From assembly GCA_964483805.1 (NCBI GenBank), contig CAZADH010000281.1, positions 1 to 8,130 on the forward strand: 8,130 nucleotides of DNA, given 5' to 3'. Shown one piece after another: positions 1-5,937 of the stretch (positions within the stretch are counted from its first letter, which is position 1; each line of letters starts with the position of its first letter). The notes under the pieces were generated by a model. The model did not search any database, was not told where the DNA came from, and saw nothing but the letters and a program-made list of their open reading frames with translations. Origin of the DNA: CAZADH01 sp964483805. Its GTDB lineage: Bacteria > Muiribacteriota > Ozemobacteria > Ozemobacterales > Ozemobacteraceae. Both the position numbers and the translations under genes were made by a program.

Positions 1-326
1 CGACCCGCGCCAATGCCGCAGTGAACCAGAACTTCAACATCACGCCCTGGACCATCCACCAGGCGATGATCATCATCGCCCACATCGCCTGCTTCGTGAC
101 TCGTGGTAACCTCTACTGTGCCGGATTCCTCGCCTTCTTCGCCTGCTACCACATGTGGACGTGGTTGTGCGCCATGGCCCAGCGCAGTGTCGAAGAAATG
201 CGCACCTGGTCGTCGCTCACCTGGGCACAGATTCTCATGGCCGGTTCGTTCCTCCTGCTGGGCCTCGGTTTCGCAGTCAGCGTGAAGGGCCGCCGCAAAC
301 AGTTGCCCCACAGCACCAACGAGTAA
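1..326 (+). CDS. C-terminal part of an unrecognised integral membrane protein (5' end outside window)
   Basis: The frame is open from the left edge (first full codon at position 3) to the TAA at 324-326, giving 107 visible residues. A GTG at 21 could be a start, but no Shine-Dalgarno sequence precedes it and the upstream codons read as normal coding sequence, so I treat the gene as truncated by the window. The visible part has three hydrophobic stretches, at about residues 18-33, 37-58 and 74-94 counted from position 3. The middle ones are rich in Phe, Trp and Cys. The tail is basic (KGRRKQ), so by the positive-inside rule the C-terminus is probably cytoplasmic. I recognise no family motif and assign no function. 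It ends just before a strong terminator and converges on gene B, so it is transcriptionally separate from the genes to the right. Confidence 0.7.
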   Translation, partial: TRANAAVNQNFNITPWTIHQAMIIIAHIACFVTRGNLYCAGFLAFFACYHMWTWLCAMAQRSVEEMRTWSSLTWAQILMAGSFLLLGLGFAVSVKGRRKQLPHSTNE

Positions 327-446
327 ACCAACGCGGTTGTTCAGACCGGCCCATCCGGAACGGAGGCGTCCCCCCTCCGCCCCGCGATGGGCCGGTCTTT
401 CTTCTGGCCACAGCGGTCGGGCAGAGTAAATACAAAATATTGTTGT
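327..446. other. Convergent intergenic region between the left-end gene and gene B
   Basis: These 120 bases lie between the two converging stop codons. They contain the + strand terminator (344-403) and an AT-rich island starting at 428 that runs into the gene B stop codon. On the minus strand, the sequence just after the gene B stop reads ACAACAATATTTTGTATTTA. That contains only a 4-base stem (ACAA/TTGT), too weak to call a terminator for B. No small gene was seen. Confidence 0.6.
344..403 (+). terminator. Rho-independent terminator of the left-end membrane gene
   Basis: A perfect 12-base inverted repeat (GACCGGCCCATC at 344-355, GATGGGCCGGTC at 386-397) is followed at once by TTTCTTCT. The 30-base interior contains a second stem, CGGAGG at 361-366 pairing with CCTCCG at 374-379, so the RNA would form a long nested hairpin. 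It begins 17 bases after the stop codon of the upstream + strand gene. On the minus strand the hairpin is not followed by a T-run, so it is probably a one-way terminator, although it may still impede transcripts arriving from gene B. Confidence 0.8.
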
Positions 447-2792
447 CTAGGGACTCGTTCTGTTTTGCGGCGGCTGCGCCTGGCCAACGGGTTCCGGGAG
501 CCTGGGCAGAATCTCGAGAGACGCCCAGAGGCTCGAGTAGCGGTCGGTCCACGGGGCCACGCCGGGGCTTGCCGGTGGCGCCGTCCAACTCGCCAATCCC
601 CCGAGATGGCGGTCGATTCCGGGGGCTGATCCCAGAGCGAACCAACGGGTGGGTGGGATCTCGTCGGCGGGCGGTTCGAGGTCTTCGTGCAGTCGGGCCG
701 TGAGACCGAGGCGCTGGGCCGCCGCCGTCAGCATCGGTGCCAGGTCGAGGTGGCGATTGGTGATGTGGCACAGGATCAGTCCGTCGGCACGCACGACGCG
801 GCGATACTCGGCCAGCGCTTCGAGCGTCAGCAGGTGGGTCGGAATCGCATCGCTGTTGAAAGCGTCGAGCAACAGCAGATCGAGTGACCCGGTGGCGGCG
901 CGGCGCAAGCTGGCACGACCGTCGCCCGTGACGATGCGAACCGTGGCCGCCGCACTGGCCAAATAAGGGAACCACCGACGGGCGATCGCTTCATTGTCGG
1001 GATCGAGTTCATAGAACGTCACGGTCTGCCCGGCCGAGGCAAACGCGGCGATAGTGCCGGCCCCCAGGCCGACGACACCAATGTCGCGCCACGCTGGGTT
1101 GGGGCGGGCAAAGAAGCGTCCGATCGGCGTGGTTGGATGATAGTAGGTCCCGGGCAGGCCCCACGAACTGCTCGCGAGACTTGCCGTGCCGTGGATCGTC
1201 GATCCCATGCAGAGCAGGCGCAGATCCTCCTGGTCGTAGACCCGATAGATGCCGTAATGATTGCGACTGCCATGGTGCAGGTTGCCCGGGTTGCCGAACC
1301 GCTCGATGCACAGCAGGCCCAGGGCCGCGACGAATACGGCGAGGGCGCGGTTCCGTTCGAGGCGACCGGCCTCGCGAAAAGCCATGAACGTGTAGAGAAT
1401 TGCCCCGGTGACGCTCGACACCAGCAACGCGCCCAACGTCGGCATGCCTTGGTTGGCGATCGAAGGCATACCACCGACCAGAAGGAACAGCGCGGGAAGG
1501 CGCAAGCCCAACCAGGGATCGGGCGCTTCGGGGTGCCACCATCTCTCGCGCCATACCGCCGCCGCGGCGGCCATCAGGGCCAACGGCCACTCGGCCAGGC
1601 CGCTGGCGACCGCCGGGATCACCACCGCCACCAACAATGACCCGAGCCAGCCGCCGCAGGCGAGGGTGACGTAATACGTTGTCAATAATGGGCCTTCGCT
1701 GGGCGCGAACGTCGCCAGGGTTGCATGCACGGCCAGGCCCAGCGTGGCCAGCAGGAACAACATGATGGCCACCCGGATTGGCAGGCCGAGCGTGAACCCC
1801 AGTTCGCTCAACAGGCCCAGGGTGATGCCCAGAGCGAAGAGATCGGGCGCCCAGCGCTGAATCAGGCCGAGAAAGGGCGGATTCGGCGTGAAGGCGAGCG
1901 TCATCGTGGCCAGATAGATCGCCAACGGCACGACCCAGAGCAGCGGCACCGGGGCCAGGTCGAGCGTGATGACGTTGGTCACTGCGCCCAGCAACGTGGT
2001 ACCCGCGAACGCCGGCAGGGCCCAGCGCGCCACCATTTCCGCCCAGGTGGGCGTCGGTGGGACACCCGCCGGATCGGGGACCGTCACCGGGTCGGCCGCC
2101 GCAGGCCGCTCAGATGCGGGCGTGAGCGTCGCCGCGAGATCGACTTCACGCAACGGTCGCCAGGGGAGGCACCCGGCCAGCAGGATCGCCCACAACACCA
2201 GCCCACGGTGCCACAACTCGGCAAGGTGTTGGCCGTCGTAGGTAGGTTCGAGCATCGTGGGGAAGGCCAGCAGGCCCGCAAGTGATCCGAAATTCGATGC
2301 CGCGAAGACGAACCACGGCATCTTGCCGAAGGCGATGGGGTGTGCCTGCCACCACCGCTGCAAGGTGACGCTGCCGGCCATGAGAACCAGGCAGGGAAAG
2401 CCGATCTGGCGCGCGAGAGACCCCATGATACTGCCGACGAACGAACCTGCGGTCGGGCCGGTAGCCAGGGCCGAAAGATCAGGTGCAGGCACGGCAGCGG
2501 CGCCAATTAGAAATACAATATATGTCAATCCGCGCGCGCGTGATACGTAGGTGCCGAACAACAGGTGGGCCAACAGGTACCCGGCCACCAGGGTGCCCTG
2601 GAAAAACGCCGAGACCACGGCCCAGACCATGAAACTGCCGCCGTAGCCCGGCAGTAAGGCCTTGGCGATCAAGGGTTGGATGACGAACATCAGCATCGCA
2701 CCCAGCAGGGCCACGGCAGCGTAACCCAGGGCGAGCAAGCGCGAACCGCGCGCACCCGCTTCCGGGGCGGCGGCAACCGTGTCGGCCGTCAT
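447..2792 (-). CDS. Gene B: polytopic membrane protein fused to a spermidine-synthase-like methyltransferase domain
   Basis: This is a 781-residue protein whose ATG (2792-2790) overlaps the TGA of gene A in ATGA. The frame is open further upstream, but that stretch is Arg-rich shadow within gene A. Residues 19-495 contain about twelve to fourteen hydrophobic segments. The stretch with ASNFGSLAGLLAFP (165-178) is typical of the proteins databases label 'fused MFS/spermidine synthase'. Residues 520-765 form the Rossmann-type domain: IHG (533-535), the SAM-binding loop GLGAGT (575-580), the acidic FYELDP (593-598), GDGR (623-626), DAFNSDAIP (643-651) and PWTDRYSSL (747-755). The first Asp of the spermidine synthase DSSDP motif is kept (D643), but the second is Asn (N646) and the usual acceptor-site sequence is absent. 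The substrate is therefore unknown, and the name reflects fold rather than proven polyamine synthesis. It is probably an inner-membrane protein translated together with A. Confidence 0.85.
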   Translation of the reverse strand: MTADTVAAAPEAGARGSRLLALGYAAVALLGAMLMFVIQPLIAKALLPGYGGSFMVWAVVSAFFQGTLVAGYLLAHLLFGTYVSRARGLTYIVFLIGAAAVPAPDLSALATGPTAGSFVGSIMGSLARQIGFPCLVLMAGSVTLQRWWQAHPIAFGKMPWFVFAASNFGSLAGLLAFPTMLEPTYDGQHLAELWHRGLVLWAILLAGCLPWRPLREVDLAATLTPASERPAAADPVTVPDPAGVPPTPTWAEMVARWALPAFAGTTLLGAVTNVITLDLAPVPLLWVVPLAIYLATMTLAFTPNPPFLGLIQRWAPDLFALGITLGLLSELGFTLGLPIRVAIMLFLLATLGLAVHATLATFAPSEGPLLTTYYVTLACGGWLGSLLVAVVIPAVASGLAEWPLALMAAAAAVWRERWWHPEAPDPWLGLRLPALFLLVGGMPSIANQGMPTLGALLVSSVTGAILYTFMAFREAGRLERNRALAVFVAALGLLCIERFGNPGNLHHGSRNHYGIYRVYDQEDLRLLCMGSTIHGTASLASSSWGLPGTYYHPTTPIGRFFARPNPAWRDIGVVGLGAGTIAAFASAGQTVTFYELDPDNEAIARRWFPYLASAAATVRIVTGDGRASLRRAATGSLDLLLLDAFNSDAIPTHLLTLEALAEYRRVVRADGLILCHITNRHLDLAPMLTAAAQRLGLTARLHEDLEPPADEIPPTRWFALGSAPGIDRHLGGLASWTAPPASPGVAPWTDRYSSLWASLEILPRLPEPVGQAQPPQNRTSP

Positions 2793-5700
2793 TGCTCGGC
2801 GAGTGGTCGGCCGCAGGTGCGGCAGAAATGGGTGCCCGACGGATTCGTGTCGCGACAGTGCGGGCAGGTGCGGGTCGTTTCGCTGCCCGGGGTTGCCGAC
2901 GCCGGTCGAGGCAACGTCAGTTCGCTCGTAAAAGGCCGTCCGCGCGGATCGCGCGCCGACAAGACCAGCGTCAGCGTTTCGGGCACGGGTTGGCCGAAGA
3001 CCCATTCGCCGCTCCAGGTGCCGGAAAGCGGCCACGGGGTCGCGAGTTCGGGCGCGCGCAACACGCGCGGCACCGGCTCGTTCCAGGTTGCCCGCACCTG
3101 CTCGAGCAGCGCGTCGCTGGCGATCGTCACCAGGCACGCGGTTTCGCCGTCGGCGGGGCCGCCCGCGTCCGATGTGCGTGGTGCCCCGTTGTCCCGCGGA
3201 TGGGGGCGCGAAACGCCAGTTGCAGGCAGCGCAACGGGGCCGTCTCTCCAGGTGGCGGTGACGGTGATTTGCGGCAGAGCGGGAACGACCTGCAGTGCGA
3301 GGGTCTCGCGGAACTCTCCCCAGTCGGTGGCGACGGTAAGTCCTACGTTGTATTGCGCGACGCGGGCGCCGGTCAGGGCGATGACCACGCCTTCGGTGGC
3401 GGCGCCCGCCACCGTGCATTCGTGTTCGGTCGGGTCGGCGACGAGACCGTCGGCGCCCACCAGGCGGAGGCGCACCCGTTGCGGGACCCGCGTGGTGTTC
3501 GTGATTTCGAGGGTCGCCGTCGCTGTCTGGCCGAGATAGGCACGAACCAGCCCAGGGACCCGCACCACGACCGGCCGCGTAATCAGAGCTTGGCGAATCT
3601 CGCGCAAAATCTCCAACAACCGTTGTTCGTCGTCGGCGCTCAGTGTCTGTCGGGCCAGGATCGCCTCGATTTGGGTCACGGTCTGGCGGGCCTCCTCGCG
3701 CATGCCCAGCCGGGCCTGGTGAAAACCGACGATGCTCGAGCAGGTGGCTCGTGCTTCATCGCTCAGTTCCCCGGCCAGCAGTTCGGTCGCCGTGACCAGG
3801 AACGTCGGGTCGGCCCGCTGCCCGGCGAACCGGCCCAGCGCCCGGATGATCGTGGCCAGCGTCAACCCACGCACCCGGCTGTCGCCGATCTTCTCGGCGA
3901 ACTCGGCGGCGCGGCGCACCATCTTCGCGTCGTTGATGGTCAAGGCCGTCGCCGACAGGCCTTCGGCGAACAGGCGCAAGGCATCGTCATTGCGGGCCCG
4001 ATCGGTGATGTCGGGCAGCAGTTCGCGTGCTTCCTCGAGCAGTTCCAGACCGTGGTTCCGCCCCCACTCGGTCGAGACCAGGTCGAGGCCGACGACGGCC
4101 GCGGCATAAAACTGGTGAAACAGCGAGTCGATCGAGATCACTTCTTCGGCGATCTCCTGGTGGCGGCGGCGATCGTCGAGCAACAGGGCCAGCCGGCTCT
4201 TGTTCTCGAGCAGAAACGCGATGGCGGCGCCTTGGTTCTCGGGGCGCGCAAAGCGTGTCCGGGCTTCGATGACGTTGGGCATCAGGTCGAATCGCTGCTG
4301 CCGCATCGCCGTTGCGATGGCGTCGCTCCACGACTTCATTTCGATGTTCTCGGCCGCCAGCGCGTCTTTGCCCAGTACCGCCCGAATCGTCGCAGCATCG
4401 AGGGGTTCGCCCGCCGCGAGCGCTCGCTCGACCGCTCCCGCCATCCACGCCGGGTCTGGTTCGACGCCGGCCGCAACACCGTGCTCGAATACGGTGCGGG
4501 TCAGGGAAAAGGGCGCCTGCCAGTCGCGGGCGAAGACCTCGGCGAAACCCCGCCGACGCAGCCACGGGGGTGCCTGCGTGGCCAGCGACAACCAGGTCTG
4601 CAGTGTCTCGGCGCGGTCGACGGCCGCCGGCAACGCACTGACGAACCGACACGTGGCCAGGCGGGTCGATAACGAAGAAATACTTTGTATGTCTCTTTCG
4701 CAGGTGGCCTGCCAGTCTGCCGATTCGTTGCTGCCGCCAGTCGCTGCGGCTTGCACTGTGCGGGTCAGCACCTGTTCGAGCAGGCGGCGGGTGGAACTGC
4801 TGGCGGGCAGCGACGACAGCCGGGCGACGAGCAGCGAGCGTGACGAGTCGTCGCGCAACCGCAGGCCGGCCAAAGAGAAGTCGGCCTCGGGTGGGGGCAG
4901 TGGGGGCAGTTCGAGTTTCCCGGGCAGACGGCCCGCGAGGGCCGGTGCCAACTGGAGATGCAAGCTCGAGCGCGCCAGATTGGCGTCACCGTCACTGAGC
5001 GTCGCCAGGTTTCGGGTGACCCAGGCCACAGCGCGGTCGAGCGGTCCGGTGTTGGTGTTGCCGGCGGGGGGCGTGGGGGTGGCCAGCAAGGTGTCGAGAA
5101 ACACCTGCAGGCGGAAACCCTGGCGCGCGGCTGCGTCGAGCAGCGCCGGCAGGTGCGACTCCCAACGTGCACCTTCATGCCCGCGCAGACCATCGAGCAC
5201 CCAGTGGGCCACGACCGTGTCGTCGACCCCGAGCGGCACACCGTGGGTCAACGCACTCAACAGCAGGTTCGCTTGCCCGGGCAGCTCGGGATCGCTGAGC
5301 AAGGCGACCACGGTTTGTTGCCAGGTGCGCAGCAATATCGGCTCGATGCCGCTCCAACGCCCGGCCGCTGCCAGCATGCTCTGGCATGTGGCCACCTCGC
5401 GCTTCGCCCGCACGCGGGCGAGACGCAGCAATTGCAGGGCAACGTCACGGCGTGGTCGCAGTTCGATGGCCTCGATGTGGGCGGCCAACGTGTCGGTCTG
5501 GGCCGCATCGGGCAGTTGTGGTGCCGGCACCGCCGACCACGCGTAGAGCACCCCCAGTTGGGCGATCTGTCGGGAGATCGGGTTCTTCACTTCGTGCGCG
5601 AGCGATTGCATCCGGGTAACCGGCAGCGGCAGGGATGCTGGACGCTGGGCGGCAACGGCTTCGCCGAGGCCGACGAGAAACTCGGCCAGGAGTTGCTGGC

Positions 5701-5842
5701 GCTCGGCCTGGCCCGAAACCCGATCGATGATACCCAACGTCTTCTCGACGAGCACCGAGTCCAGACTGCGGCCAAAACCGGCAATCTGCAAGCGGATCAG
5801 CTCTTTGAGTTGGGCCTGGGCATCGGCCATGCGGTGGCTCAT
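2789..5842 (-). CDS. Gene A: large uncharacterised multidomain protein with C-terminal zinc ribbon
   Basis: This is a 1017-residue protein with no signal peptide or membrane segment visible, so it is probably cytoplasmic. Residues 1-65 are helical. LAHEVKNPIS (81-90) resembles the phosphoacceptor H-box of histidine kinases, but no clear ATPase domain follows. A Pro-rich PPLPPP lies at 313-318. Residues about 480-750 are Ala/Leu/Glu-rich helices, possibly TPR- or HEAT-like. Residues about 757-855 alternate as beta strands like an Ig or CARDB-type domain, and about 856-980 look like a second beta region interrupted by a Gly/Pro/Asp-rich linker (876-901). The tail is a zinc ribbon with C993, C996, C1007 and C1010. 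No known enzyme motif was found and I do not recognise the family. The start is either the first ATG (5842) or one four codons in (5830). AAAGG lies 1 base before the first and 13 before the second, so neither is ideal. It is the first gene of the operon with B. Confidence 0.85.
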   Translation of the reverse strand: MSHRMADAQAQLKELIRLQIAGFGRSLDSVLVEKTLGIIDRVSGQAERQQLLAEFLVGLGEAVAAQRPASLPLPVTRMQSLAHEVKNPISRQIAQLGVLYAWSAVPAPQLPDAAQTDTLAAHIEAIELRPRRDVALQLLRLARVRAKREVATCQSMLAAAGRWSGIEPILLRTWQQTVVALLSDPELPGQANLLLSALTHGVPLGVDDTVVAHWVLDGLRGHEGARWESHLPALLDAAARQGFRLQVFLDTLLATPTPPAGNTNTGPLDRAVAWVTRNLATLSDGDANLARSSLHLQLAPALAGRLPGKLELPPLPPPEADFSLAGLRLRDDSSRSLLVARLSSLPASSSTRRLLEQVLTRTVQAAATGGSNESADWQATCERDIQSISSLSTRLATCRFVSALPAAVDRAETLQTWLSLATQAPPWLRRRGFAEVFARDWQAPFSLTRTVFEHGVAAGVEPDPAWMAGAVERALAAGEPLDAATIRAVLGKDALAAENIEMKSWSDAIATAMRQQRFDLMPNVIEARTRFARPENQGAAIAFLLENKSRLALLLDDRRRHQEIAEEVISIDSLFHQFYAAAVVGLDLVSTEWGRNHGLELLEEARELLPDITDRARNDDALRLFAEGLSATALTINDAKMVRRAAEFAEKIGDSRVRGLTLATIIRALGRFAGQRADPTFLVTATELLAGELSDEARATCSSIVGFHQARLGMREEARQTVTQIEAILARQTLSADDEQRLLEILREIRQALITRPVVVRVPGLVRAYLGQTATATLEITNTTRVPQRVRLRLVGADGLVADPTEHECTVAGAATEGVVIALTGARVAQYNVGLTVATDWGEFRETLALQVVPALPQITVTATWRDGPVALPATGVSRPHPRDNGAPRTSDAGGPADGETACLVTIASDALLEQVRATWNEPVPRVLRAPELATPWPLSGTWSGEWVFGQPVPETLTLVLSARDPRGRPFTSELTLPRPASATPGSETTRTCPHCRDTNPSGTHFCRTCGRPLAEQ
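4891..4908. repeat. Tandem 9-base repeat encoding a polyproline run in gene A
   Basis: GTGGGGGCA occurs twice back to back (4891-4899 and 4900-4908). In gene A, read on the minus strand, this encodes the PPLPPP run at residues 313-318. It lies between helical segments and is probably an expandable linker. Three consecutive prolines commonly need elongation factor P for smooth translation. Confidence 0.6.
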
Positions 5843-5862
5843 GCCTTTCGCAAACGAGATTC

Positions 5863-5886
5863 TTCGGCCGCGACGACGAGGCCGAA
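5863..5886 (-). promoter_or_regulatory. Leader hairpin at the 5' end of the A-B transcript
   Basis: TTCGGCC (5863-5869) and GGCCGAA (5880-5886) form a perfect 7-base inverted repeat with a 10-base loop. If transcription starts near 5888, the hairpin lies at the extreme 5' end of the gene A mRNA, 20 bases before the ATG. That position would suit RNA stabilisation or modest translational control. A GC-rich 7-base stem can also occur by chance. Confidence 0.35.
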
Positions 5887-5894
5887 ACCGTCAC

Positions 5895-5923
5895 ATTGTA
5901 GACGAAATGGCGCCGTTTGGCTA
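5895..5923 (-). promoter_or_regulatory. Candidate sigma-70-type promoter for the A-B operon
   Basis: Read on the minus strand, TACAAT (5900-5895) matches the -10 consensus at five of six positions. It is preceded after a 17-base spacer by TAGCCA (5923-5918), which matches the -35 consensus at four of six. The predicted start of transcription is near 5888, giving a leader of about 46 bases before the ATG at 5842. Spacing and location are right, but this is a pattern match only. Confidence 0.4.
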
Positions 5924-5937
5924 CCATGGCGCCATGG
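5924..5937. promoter_or_regulatory. 14-base perfect palindrome at the recD2 start codon, possible operator
   Basis: CCATGGCGCCATGG is its own reverse complement. The recD2 ATG (5934-5936) lies in its right half, and its left edge touches the candidate -35 of gene A at 5923. The core octamer ATGGCGCC also occurs at 5907-5914, 19 bases upstream (nearly two helical turns). A dimeric repressor bound here could affect both divergent genes. No regulator is encoded nearby, so the operator role is inference. Confidence 0.3.

Larger units (their letters stand above)
5843..5933. other. Divergent intergenic region between gene A and recD2
   Basis: These 91 bases separate two divergently transcribed genes, so they should carry the promoters of both. 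Visible elements are a 7-base inverted repeat (5863-5886), a candidate minus-strand promoter (5895-5923) and the octamer ATGGCGCC occurring twice, 19 bases apart (5907-5914 and 5926-5933). The second copy lies in a 14-base palindrome that runs into the recD2 start. No convincing + strand -10/-35 pair was found for recD2. Confidence 0.6.

Noticed and set aside
155..703. + strand frame spanning the left-end gene, terminator and end of gene B
   Set aside because: It reads through a strong terminator and antisense to gene B; composition is low-complexity Arg/Pro.
1671..1691. Another AT-rich spot (AATACGTTGTCAAT) in gene B resembling the AAATAC islands
   Set aside because: It lacks the AAATAC-N4-TAT core and encodes an ordinary Leu-Thr-Thr-Tyr-Tyr stretch.
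2491..2529. Possible internal promoter in gene B (TTGACA on the minus strand at 2528-2523; TACAAT on the + strand at 2514-2519)
   Set aside because: The TTGACA has no -10 at suitable spacing, and the TACAAT has only ACGGCA at the -35 position. The AT-rich patch alone explains both matches.
2793..3419. Upstream extension of gene B's frame adding 209 residues
   Set aside because: It lies wholly within gene A in another frame, is Arg/Pro-rich like a GC-rich shadow, and the ATGA junction at 2789-2792 gives a natural start followed by a normal hydrophobic N-terminus.
2792..4672. 626-codon + strand open frame antisense to gene A
   Set aside because: Its composition (Arg, Gly, Gln, His) and lack of motifs fit a shadow frame in GC-rich DNA. 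The opposite strand has a zinc ribbon and coherent domains.
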